Origin: Oceanospirillaceae bacterium
GTDB lineage: Bacteria; Pseudomonadota; Gammaproteobacteria; Pseudomonadales; Balneatricaceae
Length of the DNA stretch: 64,000 nt
Assembly: GCA_003523085.1 (NCBI GenBank)
Contig: DPHD01000073.1
Location: 448 to 64,447 of the forward strand
Direction of reading: 5' to 3'
In this document: positions 26,744-35,800 of the stretch, piece after piece
Position numbering within the stretch: position 1 is the stretch's first letter
Layout of the letters: each line of letters begins with the position of its first letter
Made by a program: the position numbers and the translations under genes
Notes under the pieces: generated by a model
What the model saw: the letters and a program-made list of their open reading frames with translations, nothing else
What the model was told of the DNA's origin: nothing
Databases searched by the model: none

Positions 26744-26774
26744 GTGCCTGGTTAGTAGTGGAGAGATGTTTCGC

Positions 26775-28622
26775 CTATTGTTTGAGCTTAGTCACATTCA
26801 CGTACAGAGTTAACTTCTGGCCCGGTTGAAGGTATTTCTTCAACGCTTGGTTCCATTTTTGAATGTCCTTGACGGTGACACTAAAACGATAGGCAATAGC
26901 TGATAAATTGTCGCCAGAGCGGACTTTATAGCTTAGCTTTTTAATGACGTTGCGCTGTACTGTGCCTAACTTTTGGGCGGTAGCGCGGGGCCAAACATTG
27001 ATTTTATCACCGATTTGTAATACTGATTTAGTACCTATTTTATTCCAGCGAGCCACTTCGCTTACGCTGACTTTGTACTGCTTAGCTATTTTCCACAAAC
27101 TATCACCGCTCTTAACAATGTGACTTATGCGGTTGCTGGCTTGGGTTTGAGCGATTTGTTTTTGCCGATTGATGACCCGCTGGGCAGCGCTTAAGGTGTA
27201 GGCTGCTGCTGCTTGGCTAGCAATGGGTATCATCAGGGTTTTACCTGCGCGTATCATATTGCCATCGATGTTATTGATAGTACGTAAAAGATCTACGCTC
27301 ACGTGATAACGGTGGGCAAGCTTGAGTAAACTGTCGCCCGGCTGAATTTTATATCGCTCCCAAGCCACCCGTTGGTTGGCGGGCTGGTTTTCCAAGGCGG
27401 TATTAAAACGCTGGACATGGGCTACCGGTATCAATAACTGATGGGGGCCTTGTGGGTCGGTTGCCCATTGGTTAAAGCCTGGGTTTAATCGGTATATTTC
27501 GTCGGTGGTTATTTCGGCCATATCCGCCGCTTGCGCCAAGTCGATTTGGGAGCCTACATCGATGGCTTCAAAGTAGGCTTCATCCTTGATGCTGAACAAG
27601 GTTTTGGTGCCCGCTGTTTGGGCTACAACCTTGGCAACCGCTAACAGTTTGGGTACATAATTCATGGTTTCTTTGGGTAGATCCAAAGACCAAAAATCCG
27701 TAGGCTTACCGGCTTTTTTGTTACGTTTGATGGCTTTTAAAACCGTGCCTTGACCGCCATTATACGAGGCAATAGCAAGTAGCCAATCGCCGTTAAACAT
27801 CTTATGTAATTGGCTGAGGTATTTATGGGCAGCGTGGGTAGACTTTACAATATCTCGTCGGCCATCGTACCACCAGTTTTGCTTTAAGCCAAAAACACGA
27901 CCGGTATTGGGGATGAACTGCCATGCACCAGCGGCACGACCAGGGGAGTAAGCAAAGGGATCAAAACCACTTTCAATAATGGGTAAGAGGGCAATTTCTG
28001 CGGGCAGGGACTGGTCGAGAGTGGTATGTAATACGTAGTGGTAATAGCGGCTTGCGCGAGTTGTCACGCGGTGCATGTATTCTTGGTGTTTGCTAAACCA
28101 CTTATAATGCGTGTCTATGCGTGGGTGTTGAATGTGGCTCAGTTGGAAATTAGCCACGGTCATCTGCCACAAGTCTAGATCTAATGGTACAGCTTGTACC
28201 GGTTTCACGACCACTAAATCGTGCTTAATAACCTCTACAACTGCAGGCGTGGAAGGGTCAACTACTGTTTCATAGGCCTCGGCCAATAAGTCGGCGGCGG
28301 TGCTAGTGCTGGCTTGAGTATCTAATTCTGACCAACCCAAATCGTTGACTTGGGCGATTTTTTCGGCCAGTTGTTGCGCTGATTGATGAAGGCTCTGGTC
28401 GTTGCTGCTGTGGTAACTAATGACCTCTTGCTTGGCTTGTATGGTGGTTTTGATATCGTTGCTGGAGTCGTGGTTTTGGTCGTTGAGGTGAGTCGTCTCA
28501 ACCTCAGCTGTGACCGTGCTTGGTAATAGTGCCGATTGGCATGCGCTTAACAGGACTGACAGGCCAATAATAGTCAATAGGGTTAAGGTGTTTTGGAATG
28601 GTTTGGATGAAATAGGGTGCAT
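26775..28622 (-). CDS. mltD: Membrane-bound lytic murein transglycosylase D with three LysM repeats
   Basis: Outer-membrane lipoprotein that cleaves the glycan backbone of peptidoglycan. From the ATG at 28622 it is 615 aa, and a hydrophobic segment ends in the lipobox LSAC. The SLT domain holds the catalytic Glu in LLPIIESGFDPFAYS, then GAWQFIPNTG and AIASYNGGQG. Three LysM modules follow (YKIQPGDSL, HIVKSGDSL, YKVRSGDNL), one more than in E. coli MltD. A Thr/Ser/Gln-rich region of about 130 residues separates lipobox from catalytic domain. An upstream start would add 24 residues before the signal peptide and was rejected. Confidence 0.93.
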   Translation of the reverse strand: MHPISSKPFQNTLTLLTIIGLSVLLSACQSALLPSTVTAEVETTHLNDQNHDSSNDIKTTIQAKQEVISYHSSNDQSLHQSAQQLAEKIAQVNDLGWSELDTQASTSTAADLLAEAYETVVDPSTPAVVEVIKHDLVVVKPVQAVPLDLDLWQMTVANFQLSHIQHPRIDTHYKWFSKHQEYMHRVTTRASRYYHYVLHTTLDQSLPAEIALLPIIESGFDPFAYSPGRAAGAWQFIPNTGRVFGLKQNWWYDGRRDIVKSTHAAHKYLSQLHKMFNGDWLLAIASYNGGQGTVLKAIKRNKKAGKPTDFWSLDLPKETMNYVPKLLAVAKVVAQTAGTKTLFSIKDEAYFEAIDVGSQIDLAQAADMAEITTDEIYRLNPGFNQWATDPQGPHQLLIPVAHVQRFNTALENQPANQRVAWERYKIQPGDSLLKLAHRYHVSVDLLRTINNIDGNMIRAGKTLMIPIASQAAAAYTLSAAQRVINRQKQIAQTQASNRISHIVKSGDSLWKIAKQYKVSVSEVARWNKIGTKSVLQIGDKINVWPRATAQKLGTVQRNVIKKLSYKVRSGDNLSAIAYRFSVTVKDIQKWNQALKKYLQPGQKLTLYVNVTKLKQ

Positions 28623-28723
28623 TAAAGTCAAAGTCGTAAATAAAGTGGCGTAAAAAAAGACGGCTAATTTTAACAGTCTTTCTATAGAGGTCAATATAGA
28701 TCAGTTATGGGTGTAAAAGTTCC

Positions 28724-29509
28724 TTAAAAAGCATTTTTCCAGGTTCTTAATGCCGCAAATACTTGCCACGGTAACGACAAGGCCTTGCCCGCGTATTGTT
28801 CTGCACTGGCAACTACGGCAGGTTCATGGGTACGTACAAAGGGATTGATAGCGGCCTCTTGCGCTAAACGTGTTGGCAGGGTCACCTGATCGTCGTCCCT
28901 GAGTTGCTGGCACATGGTCTCAGTCAGGGCTAGAGCATCGTTATCAGGCTCCACCACTCTAGCGAAGGCTAGGTTGGCTAAACTGTATTCGTGGGTCGGG
29001 TAAGCTCTAGTCATGGCCGGCAAAGCCATGATTTTTGCCAGTGAGGCATACATTTGTTGAGGGGTGCCTTCAAATAAACGACCGCAACCGGCTAAAAATA
29101 GGGTGTCACCACAAAATAGAATGCCATGTTCTTCATTGTAGTAGGCAATGTGATCCAAGGTATGGCCTGGGATTTCCAATATCTTAAAGGCGCAAGCCAA
29201 TACTGAAATCTGTTGCGCCTGCACCAGTGGTTCAGTAATGTTGCTATACGGGCTCTGTGTTGGGCCGTATATTGGCATTGGTCCAAAGTGTTGCACCAAG
29301 GCATCAATCCCCCCGGTGTGATCATGGTGGTGGTGAGTCACCAAGATTGCCGTCAATGGTTTCTCTATGTGTAAGGCAAAGTCGATTACAGCCTGAGCGT
29401 CACCTGGGTCTACGGCCACAAAGCCGCTTTCCTGAGTGTGTTCTAGACACCAGATGTAGTTGTCATCAAAAGCCTTGACGGGTGTGATTTTGGGTTTGTC
29501 TAGAGTCAT
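28724..29509 (-). CDS. gloB: Hydroxyacylglutathione hydrolase (glyoxalase II)
   Basis: Hydrolyses S-D-lactoylglutathione to D-lactate and glutathione, finishing methylglyoxal detoxification. The metallo-beta-lactamase motif THHHHDHTGG is at residues 58-67. Further metal ligands are in PGHTLDH and the Asp of FCGDTLFLAGCGRLFEG, and the C-terminal HEYSLANLAFA carries the substrate-site residues. Length (261 aa) is typical. It is divergent from the methyltransferase gene and lies upstream of mltD, a layout shared with pseudomonads. Confidence 0.95.
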   Translation of the reverse strand: MTLDKPKITPVKAFDDNYIWCLEHTQESGFVAVDPGDAQAVIDFALHIEKPLTAILVTHHHHDHTGGIDALVQHFGPMPIYGPTQSPYSNITEPLVQAQQISVLACAFKILEIPGHTLDHIAYYNEEHGILFCGDTLFLAGCGRLFEGTPQQMYASLAKIMALPAMTRAYPTHEYSLANLAFARVVEPDNDALALTETMCQQLRDDDQVTLPTRLAQEAAINPFVRTHEPAVVASAEQYAGKALSLPWQVFAALRTWKNAF

Positions 29510-29622
29510 GGGTGTGCTCGGCGTTTAGTTGGGTTGCTTTAGCCTATCTATGCCCGATGAATTAGGCAAGTCGGTTGACTAAATGCGTGGTTATTGGGCG
29601 TTAATCTAGCGTATGATGAGGT

Positions 29623-30390
29623 ATGTTAAAGCATAATTCACTACAATCCTTTGGCTTTGAAGAGCGCCAATTTCGACTTTGGGCTGCTAGCACCCAAGGC
29701 AGTGCCTTTCTGGCCCAAGAACAACTTCAGTTGGCGCAGATTATGCCCAAGGCATTTGGCCACTACAGTGTTTATTTGGGCCTCAATGCCTGCCTAAGCG
29801 CGCAGCTAGAAAGCCCTATTAAGTGTGCAATTGCCCTTACTTCTTCGCCTTATCAAGGCTCTCATGCCCTTATGGATCCGCACCAATTACCCCTTGCCAA
29901 TGATGCAATAGATCTGGTGGTTATGCAGCATGTGCTCGACATTAGCCATAATCCCCATGGGGTGTTGCGTGAAGCGTCTCGCATTGTGCAAGCCGGCGGG
30001 CGCTTGGTTGTTACTGGGTTTAACCCTTATGGTGTTTGGGGTTTATGGCGTTGGTTACGGCTGCGGGGCGGAGTCCCTTGGCGGGCTAACTTTCTAGCTC
30101 AAAGTCGGGTTAAAGATTGGCTTACATTACTCAATTTTGGTGACTTTGATATCAAGCCTGTATATGATTGCTCGCCCAGTAAATCCATTTTTCCTGCGTG
30201 GATAAGGCGTATTTGTCGGCCCGTAAGCACGGGGTATGTTTTATGCGCGGTAAAGCAGGAAACCCGAGTGCATTTACTTAAAACCCATTGGCGTAACCGT
30301 TTGGTTAAACCTAGTTTTGGTCTGGCTGGCGCGGCGCGACAAGATCACCAAACTAACCACACTCGCCACACCATCATTGGAGACCAGTAA
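29623..30390 (+). CDS. Class I SAM-dependent methyltransferase-like protein
   Basis: A Methyltransf_11-type protein, 255 aa, found between gloB and rnhA in many gammaproteobacteria. The late motifs are good ([19 protein letters not shown], and [21 protein letters not shown]). The usual glycine-rich SAM motif is weak here, where the sequence reads [13 protein letters not shown] without a GxGxG. Substrate is unknown. The C-terminal tail is rich in basic residues. Whether it binds SAM is open. Confidence 0.82.
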   Translation: MLKHNSLQSFGFEERQFRLWAASTQGSAFLAQEQLQLAQIMPKAFGHYSVYLGLNACLSAQLESPIKCAIALTSSPYQGSHALMDPHQLPLANDAIDLVVMQHVLDISHNPHGVLREASRIVQAGGRLVVTGFNPYGVWGLWRWLRLRGGVPWRANFLAQSRVKDWLTLLNFGDFDIKPVYDCSPSKSIFPAWIRRICRPVSTGYVLCAVKQETRVHLLKTHWRNRLVKPSFGLAGAARQDHQTNHTRHTIIGDQ

Positions 30391-30394
30391 TTTA

Positions 30395-30835
30395 GTGTCT
30401 GATCAAGTTGAACTATTTACCGACGGCGCTTGCAAAGGCAACCCCGGACCAGGCGGTTGGGGCGTGCTTATGCGCTTTAATGACCAAGAAAAACGTTTGC
30501 ACGGCGGTGAACCACTCACTACTAATAACCGTATGGAGCTGATGGCCGCCATTAAGGGGTTGCAAGCCTTAAAGCGCCCTTGCAAGGTGGACTTAACCAC
30601 CGACTCACAGTACGTACGTAAAGGTATTACCGAGTGGATTATTAATTGGCGAAAAAATCGCTGGTTAACCGCTGCCAGAAAACCCGTTAAAAACGCCGAT
30701 TTGTGGCAACTGTTGGACCAAGCGGTCACCAACCATGAGGTCAGTTGGCATTGGGTTAAAGGCCACAGTGGTCATGCTGAAAACGAAATTGCCGATGACC
30801 TTGCCAACTTGGGCGCAGCCGAACACACGGATTAA
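30395..30835 (+). CDS. rnhA: Ribonuclease HI
   Basis: Cleaves the RNA strand of RNA-DNA hybrids. With the GTG at 30395 as start, the catalytic residues fall at Asp10, Glu48, Asp70, His124 and Asp134, exactly the E. coli numbering, which decides the start over one 26 codons upstream inside the methyltransferase gene. [16 protein letters not shown] and [13 protein letters not shown] are the family hallmarks. It has 146 aa, begins 5 bp after the methyltransferase stop, and precedes dnaQ by 19 bp. Confidence 0.97.
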   Translation: MSDQVELFTDGACKGNPGPGGWGVLMRFNDQEKRLHGGEPLTTNNRMELMAAIKGLQALKRPCKVDLTTDSQYVRKGITEWIINWRKNRWLTAARKPVKNADLWQLLDQAVTNHEVSWHWVKGHSGHAENEIADDLANLGAAEHTD

Positions 30836-30854
30836 CCGGTAAAGGACCTTAAAT

Positions 30855-31586
30855 ATGCGAATTATTGTATTAGATACCGAAACGACGGGTTTAGAGCCTA
30901 AGCAAGGCCACCGGTTAATTGAGGTGGGTGCATTAGAGATGGTGAACCGACGCCTTACGGGTAAAAGTTTCCATGAATACGTGCAACCTGAACGCGATGT
31001 GCCACTGGAAGCGCAGGCGGTGCATGGTATTAGCGAAGAGTTTTTACAAGATAAACCGCTATTTGCCGCCATTGCCGATGACTTTTTAGATTTTATTCGT
31101 GGTGCTGAATTAGTTATTCACAACGCACCATTTGACTTGGGTTTTCTCGATAATGAGTTAGCCATTGTAGGCAAAGCCGCAGGCCGCTCTTACCCTAAGA
31201 TTGCCGACATCTGTAAAATTACCGACTCCCTCAAGCTAGCCCGTCAAAAACACCCCGGGCAAAAGAATAACCTCGATGCCTTGTGCCGCCGTTATGGCAT
31301 TAACAATGCACATCGAGAGCTACATGGTGCCCTGTTAGACTCGGAAATTCTCACCGATGTTTATCTGATGATGACCGGTGGCCAAACGGATTTGTTATTG
31401 GCTGGTGATACCGTGGTGGGGGGAGAAGATTCTACAGCCGCACAAAAGCGTCAGGTACAGGCTGATGCCCACAGTTTGGTGGTGGTGAGAGCCACGGATA
31501 CCGAATTAGCTGCCCATGACGCCAAACTGGCACAGGTTGCCAAGGCTTCTGGTGACCAGTGTATGTGGTTAACCTCCACGGATTAA
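30855..31586 (+). CDS. dnaQ: DNA polymerase III epsilon subunit, 3'-5' proofreading exonuclease
   Basis: DEDDh exonuclease of the replicative polymerase. Motif ExoI is LDTETTG (Asp7, Glu9), ExoII is VIHNAPFDLGFLDNEL, and ExoIII is HRELHGALLDSEIL. A QKNNLDALCRRYGI segment matches E. coli epsilon. The C-terminal part would hold the polymerase-binding segment. It is 243 aa like E. coli DnaQ. An AAAGGACC site precedes the ATG. It ends in a strong bidirectional terminator. Confidence 0.96.
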   Translation: MRIIVLDTETTGLEPKQGHRLIEVGALEMVNRRLTGKSFHEYVQPERDVPLEAQAVHGISEEFLQDKPLFAAIADDFLDFIRGAELVIHNAPFDLGFLDNELAIVGKAAGRSYPKIADICKITDSLKLARQKHPGQKNNLDALCRRYGINNAHRELHGALLDSEILTDVYLMMTGGQTDLLLAGDTVVGGEDSTAAQKRQVQADAHSLVVVRATDTELAAHDAKLAQVAKASGDQCMWLTSTD

Positions 31587-31609
31587 GTGGATGGGTTTTC
31601 AACAGCAAC

Positions 31610-31637
31610 AAAAAAGCCGCACAAGTGCGGCTTTTTT
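31610..31637. terminator. Bidirectional terminator between dnaQ and nhaB
   Basis: AAAAAAGCCGCAC-AA-GTGCGGCTTTTTT is a nearly perfect palindrome giving a stem of about 12 bp with A-run and T-run, placed between two convergent genes. Confidence 0.92.
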
Positions 31638-31655
31638 AGGTTTAGCAAATGTTGG

Positions 31656-33161
31656 CTAGATCATGTAGCTCACTGCTAAGTAACCCACGATACTCATGGA
31701 GATGGTGTAAGGCAATGCCATCCATACCATGGTGCCGTATGATAAGCGAATTAACGGTGCCACGGCTGAGGTCAATAGGAACAAGAAAGCCGCTTGACCG
31801 TTAGGTGTGGCCACACTGGGGATGTTGGTGCCGGTGTTAATGGCAATCGCCAATTTGTCAAAGTGCGCACGGTCTATTAGTCCAGCTTCTAAGGCACCAG
31901 CCACTTCGTTAATGTAGATGGTGGCAACAAACACGTTATCGCTAATCGCAGATAACACGCCGTTAGCAACAAAGAACACACGTGGCTGCATGTCTAGTTC
32001 GAGGGTCAGTACCCACTCGATAATGGGATTGAACAAGTGTTGCTCATGAATCACCGTCACGATGGAGAAGAATACTACCAGCAATGCGGTAAAAGGCAGC
32101 GCCTCTTCAAAGGCGTGGCCAATTTGGCTTTCTTCAGTAATGCCGTTAAATGCGGTCAGCAAAATGATAATCATCAAACCAATTAAGCCGACAGCGGCAA
32201 CGTGAAACATTAAGGACAGTACTAATACCACAGCAATGATTCCCTGAACGATCAGCGTCGCATTGTCACGCAATGTGCGTTTGGCGCGCTGCTCGGCGTC
32301 AAAATCTTCTAATACTGTACGTACAGCAGCCGGTAGCTTGGCACCATAGCTAAACCAGCTTAGTTTTTCCATCAGTATGCAGGTGAGCAAACCCGTCACT
32401 AATACAGGCATAGTCACTGGGACCATATTGACAAAGAACTCGATAAAACCCCAGCCAGCTTTCTCGGCAATCAACAAGTTTTGAGGTTCGCCAACCAAAG
32501 TGGTTACACCACCTAACGCTGTGCCTACGGCGCCATGCATAAGCAAGCTGCGTAGGAACGAACGGAATTGGTCTAAGTCTTCGCGGTGCAACTCAACCAC
32601 GTGCTCGTCTGTGCTGTGGTTGTGATCATGGGAACCAGCGTTAGACGCAACTTTGTGGTACACCGAATAAAAACCAACACCCACACTAATCAGTACCGCA
32701 GTCACGGTCAGGGCATCAAGAAATGCCGACAGTACTGCGGCGGTAAAGCTAAACAACAATGACAATAGGGTCTTGGACTTTACCCCCACCAAAAAGCGGG
32801 TAAATACCGCCAGCAACATATCTTTCATAAAGTAGATGCCGGCAACCATAAACATCAGCAGTAAAATAACCTGCAGGTTGCTGCTCACTTCGTGATAAAC
32901 GCCATCGGGTGACGCTAGGCCAATAACAATGGCTTCGATGGCCAGTAAACCACCGGGTTGCAACGGGTAACACTTAAGCGCTAGGGCCAGGGTAAAAATA
33001 AATTCAAAGATTAACACCCAGCCAGCTACTGTAGGGCCAAACATAGCCAGCAACACGGGGTTAAGAATTAAGAATCCAATAATGACTTGCTTATACCAAA
33101 TAGGCGAATTGCCTAAGAAGTTGCGCCTAAATGCCTGCGGCAGAGTTAAAGCTTGTTGCAT
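31656..33161 (-). CDS. nhaB: Na+/H+ antiporter NhaB
   Basis: Polytopic inner-membrane antiporter exporting Na+ in exchange for protons, fitting a salt-living organism. It starts [20 protein letters not shown] and has about 11 hydrophobic segments; [12 protein letters not shown] and [14 protein letters not shown] are NhaB signatures. At 501 aa it is close to E. coli NhaB (513). A TTGACA hexamer on the minus strand (33218-33223) could be its -35, but the -10 is weak. Confidence 0.95.
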   Translation of the reverse strand: MQQALTLPQAFRRNFLGNSPIWYKQVIIGFLILNPVLLAMFGPTVAGWVLIFEFIFTLALALKCYPLQPGGLLAIEAIVIGLASPDGVYHEVSSNLQVILLLMFMVAGIYFMKDMLLAVFTRFLVGVKSKTLLSLLFSFTAAVLSAFLDALTVTAVLISVGVGFYSVYHKVASNAGSHDHNHSTDEHVVELHREDLDQFRSFLRSLLMHGAVGTALGGVTTLVGEPQNLLIAEKAGWGFIEFFVNMVPVTMPVLVTGLLTCILMEKLSWFSYGAKLPAAVRTVLEDFDAEQRAKRTLRDNATLIVQGIIAVVLVLSLMFHVAAVGLIGLMIIILLTAFNGITEESQIGHAFEEALPFTALLVVFFSIVTVIHEQHLFNPIIEWVLTLELDMQPRVFFVANGVLSAISDNVFVATIYINEVAGALEAGLIDRAHFDKLAIAINTGTNIPSVATPNGQAAFLFLLTSAVAPLIRLSYGTMVWMALPYTISMSIVGYLAVSYMI

Positions 33162-33313
33162 ACGAAGGTCCTATAAAATGATGAAGAATTTGGTCTTAGT
33201 CGGCGCTTTGGTGTCTGTGTCAATGCGACTAATTTGGCGCGCTATAATAGCGGATTTACACCACATTTACAAATTATAGAGGGTATTTGAGCTTCAGAGA
33301 TGTAGCTAGAGGA

Positions 33314-33353
33314 GCAGCCCCCGCGGCAATAACTTCTGCGCTAGGTGGGCTGC
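33314..33353. other. GC-rich two-part hairpin in the nhaB / SCP2 intergenic region
   Basis: GCAGCCC (33314-33320) pairs with GGGCTGC (33347-33353), and inside it CGCGG pairs with the TCTGCG side (about 33322-33340, with a G-U pair). There is no T-run. A TATAAT box lies upstream at 33243-33248 on the plus strand. The 226 bp intergenic region has no protein gene. It may hold a small RNA or a structured element; this is tentative. Confidence 0.35.
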
Positions 33354-33388
33354 ACTGTAGAGCTGTGCGACTTGCATCTGGTGTTGGT

Positions 33389-33703
33389 TTAGCTTAGCTC
33401 AAACAATTGGCTCAAGCGGGTGCCTAACATAACGTCGCCTTCGGCTTGTAAGCGGCCTCCCATGAATGCAGCCATGCCGTCTAACTCGCCGCTGACAATC
33501 TCGGTTAATGTGTCGGCGTCCATGGACATGGTGATTTCAGGATCGTCGTGGTTGCCCAAGCTAGCAGCACAGCTGGCGTCGTCGATAGTGACATAAAAGT
33601 CGTCGTCGTCGGCGATGCAAAATTGAAAGGTTGCTTGTAAGCCATCGGCTTCGTCGGCGACAAATGCAGACTGCATTTTTGCCATAATTTCGGCTACTGC
33701 CAT
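33389..33703 (-). CDS. SCP2 sterol-carrier-like lipid-binding domain protein
   Basis: A single SCP2 domain of 104 aa, acidic, with no signal peptide. It reads ATFQFCIADDDDFYVTID, then PEITMSMDADTLTEIVSGELD and AAFMGGRLQAEGDVMLG; the GxLQxxGD pattern is the family hallmark. Such proteins bind acyl-CoAs or other lipids, and the physiological role in bacteria is unclear. A PsrA-type palindrome 59 bp upstream of the ATG suggests fatty-acid-responsive control. Confidence 0.9.
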   Translation of the reverse strand: MAVAEIMAKMQSAFVADEADGLQATFQFCIADDDDFYVTIDDASCAASLGNHDDPEITMSMDADTLTEIVSGELDGMAAFMGGRLQAEGDVMLGTRLSQLFELS

Positions 33704-33761
33704 GGTATTAATCCTTATGGGTAATATGGAGACCTGATTCTATGGGTTTTTTCAAGGTAAA

Positions 33762-33777
33762 TCAAACGATCGTTTGA
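33762..33777. promoter_or_regulatory. PsrA-like operator, perfect 16 bp palindrome
   Basis: TCAAACGATCGTTTGA is a perfect palindrome containing CAAAC-N4-GTTTG. This matches the published PsrA consensus (G/C)AAAC-N2-4-GTTT(G/C), a TetR-family fatty-acid sensor of Pseudomonas and relatives. It lies between the SCP2 gene (59 bp from its ATG) and divergent sohB (104 bp). No psrA is in the window. I saw no second copy here. Confidence 0.7.
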
Positions 33778-33880
33778 ATTTGGTTTGTGGGTGATCTTAT
33801 ATTATGGTTTTGCCGCAGACTAGACTAGAATAGGTGGCAGAGGGCGACTGGCTATACAGCGCCATATTTGGAGGCACCGA

Positions 33881-34990
33881 GTGTTAGAATTCTTGTACGA
33901 ATACGGTTTATTTTTTGCCAAAGTAGTGACCTTTTGTGTTGCCATTATCATCGTCGTTGCCGTGTTGGTCAGTGCCAGCATAAACCGCCGCCATCAAGGC
34001 AAAGGCGGGCATATCGAGGTACGCAGCCTGAACGACGAATTTGAAGACATGACAGACACGCTAGATCACGCCATGATGGATAAGTTTCAGTTTAAGCAAT
34101 TGCGTAAGAGTCAAGACAAAGCCGACAAGCTTAAGGCCAAGCAGGACAAAGCCGAAGCTAAAAAGCAGGCCAAAGTCGCCAAGGCTAATACCGATATTGA
34201 TACCGACACTAATGTAGAGGAAGCCGATGGCAAAAAACGCGTATTTGTATTGGACTTTGATGGCGACATTAAAGCCAGCGCTGTAGAACACTTGCGCCAT
34301 GAAATTTCGGCGGTACTTTCGGTGGCTAAAAATACCGACGAAATTGTGATACGCCTTGATTCAAGTGGCGGCATGGTACACACCTATGGCTTGGCGGCGT
34401 CCCAACTTGGGCGTATTAGCAAAGCCAAGGTACCTTTAACCATTTGCGTTGATCAAGTGGCGGCCAGTGGTGGCTACATGATGGCGTGTATGGCCAACAC
34501 CATTGTGGCCGCGCCTTTTGCCCTAGTGGGCTCCATTGGGGTGGTGGCAGAAGTGCCCAATGTACATCGTTTATTAAAGAAACACTCCATAGACGTAGAG
34601 GTGCTTACCGCTGGTGAACATAAGCGCAGCCTCACGGTTATGGGGGAGAACACCCGTAAAGGTCGTGACAAATTTGTTGAAGACTTACAGCAAACCCATA
34701 GTCTATTTAAACAATGGGTTTCGCAACAACGCCCACAGTTGGATATGGAACAAGTGGCTAACGGTGACGTTTGGTATGGTCAACAAGCCATAGAATTAGG
34801 CTTGGTCGACCAGGTGGGAACCTCAGATGAGGTACTACAACAAACCATGGCCAGTAGTGATGTCTTATTGGTTGAATACGTGGCTAAAAAAACCGTGGGC
34901 GAAAAGCTAGGTATAGCTGCATCAACCAGTTTGAATCACGTTGCCAGCCGTATTTGGACGAAGTTGCAACGCCAAAGTATCACCCATTAA
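33881..34990 (+). CDS. sohB: SohB-type S49 family serine protease
   Basis: Inner-membrane protease with an N-terminal transmembrane helix (residues about 10-33), a Lys/Ala-rich charged linker at 70-102, and the S49 domain. The catalytic Ser196 is in VAASGGYMMAC and Lys248 in AGEHKRSLT; RLDSSGGMV is the first conserved block. It starts at a GTG with GGAGG upstream. At 369 aa it is slightly longer than E. coli SohB (349), mostly through the linker. The racemase-like gene follows after 12 bp. Confidence 0.92.
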   Translation: MLEFLYEYGLFFAKVVTFCVAIIIVVAVLVSASINRRHQGKGGHIEVRSLNDEFEDMTDTLDHAMMDKFQFKQLRKSQDKADKLKAKQDKAEAKKQAKVAKANTDIDTDTNVEEADGKKRVFVLDFDGDIKASAVEHLRHEISAVLSVAKNTDEIVIRLDSSGGMVHTYGLAASQLGRISKAKVPLTICVDQVAASGGYMMACMANTIVAAPFALVGSIGVVAEVPNVHRLLKKHSIDVEVLTAGEHKRSLTVMGENTRKGRDKFVEDLQQTHSLFKQWVSQQRPQLDMEQVANGDVWYGQQAIELGLVDQVGTSDEVLQQTMASSDVLLVEYVAKKTVGEKLGIAASTSLNHVASRIWTKLQRQSITH

Positions 34991-35002
34991 CAGGTCACCT
35001 TT

Positions 35003-35779
35003 ATGACGTCATTCGCAGATATTAATCTACCGCTTGAGGCCTGTTTTATAGCCCCTGCAGATATGCCCCTAAGGGTGGGTTTAGTGGTGCTGGCTACCGA
35101 CATGGTAATCGAAGCTGAATGGGCGCAGGTATTTAATGGTCTACCGATTGAGTTGTTGGTGTCGCGTTTGGCCTGCGAAGCGGAAGTGACGCCAGCGGCT
35201 TTGTTGACCATGGCCTCCCAAATAGGCCAGTGCGCGAGCCTAATTTTGCCCGATGTGGAGCTTGATGCGATTGCCTACGGCTGTACCTCTGCAAGTTTGG
35301 TGATTGGCGAACACAAGGTTCATACCTTGCTGCAGCAAGGTGGTAATTGTTCGATTACCAGTAACCCCTTTACGGCGGCTAAATCGGCGTTAGAGCACCT
35401 GAACGCCAAACGTCTTGCCGTGTTGTCTCCCTATGTGGCGCAGGTTAATCAACCCTTCTACAGTGCCTTGCAGTCGGCTGGGTACGAGGTAATCAAGTGG
35501 GGCAGTTTAGATCTTGAATTGGATCGTCAAATAGGCTCAATGGACGTTGACCATTTGCCAGCCCTAATAGAGCAATTATTCGCCTCTATGGAGCAGACGC
35601 CCGATGCGGTGTTTATCTCATGTACCAATTTTAGAAGCATGAGTTTGTTACAATCCCTAGAGCAACGCTACGGCTGTTACTTTTTGTCCAGCAATCAAGT
35701 TATGGCCTGGCATATCTTGCATCAGCTTAAAACGCCGTGTGCGATCGACGGTTTTGGGCGTTTGTTGGCCAGTTTGTAA
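35003..35779 (+). CDS. Asp/Glu racemase-fold protein, maleate isomerase / arylmalonate decarboxylase group
   Basis: 258 aa with two half-sites each bearing a cysteine, AYGCTSASLVIGE and FISCTNFRSM, as in the maleate isomerase, EutA and AMDase branch. A LRVGLVVLATDMVIEAEW stretch near the N-terminus is also typical. The reaction cannot be assigned: racemisation, isomerisation or decarboxylation are all known. It starts 12 bp after sohB and may be co-transcribed with it. No ectoine or nicotinate genes are nearby to name a pathway. Confidence 0.8.
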   Translation: MTSFADINLPLEACFIAPADMPLRVGLVVLATDMVIEAEWAQVFNGLPIELLVSRLACEAEVTPAALLTMASQIGQCASLILPDVELDAIAYGCTSASLVIGEHKVHTLLQQGGNCSITSNPFTAAKSALEHLNAKRLAVLSPYVAQVNQPFYSALQSAGYEVIKWGSLDLELDRQIGSMDVDHLPALIEQLFASMEQTPDAVFISCTNFRSMSLLQSLEQRYGCYFLSSNQVMAWHILHQLKTPCAIDGFGRLLASL

Positions 35780-35800
35780 GGCCGCCTCGTTGCACCAGCT

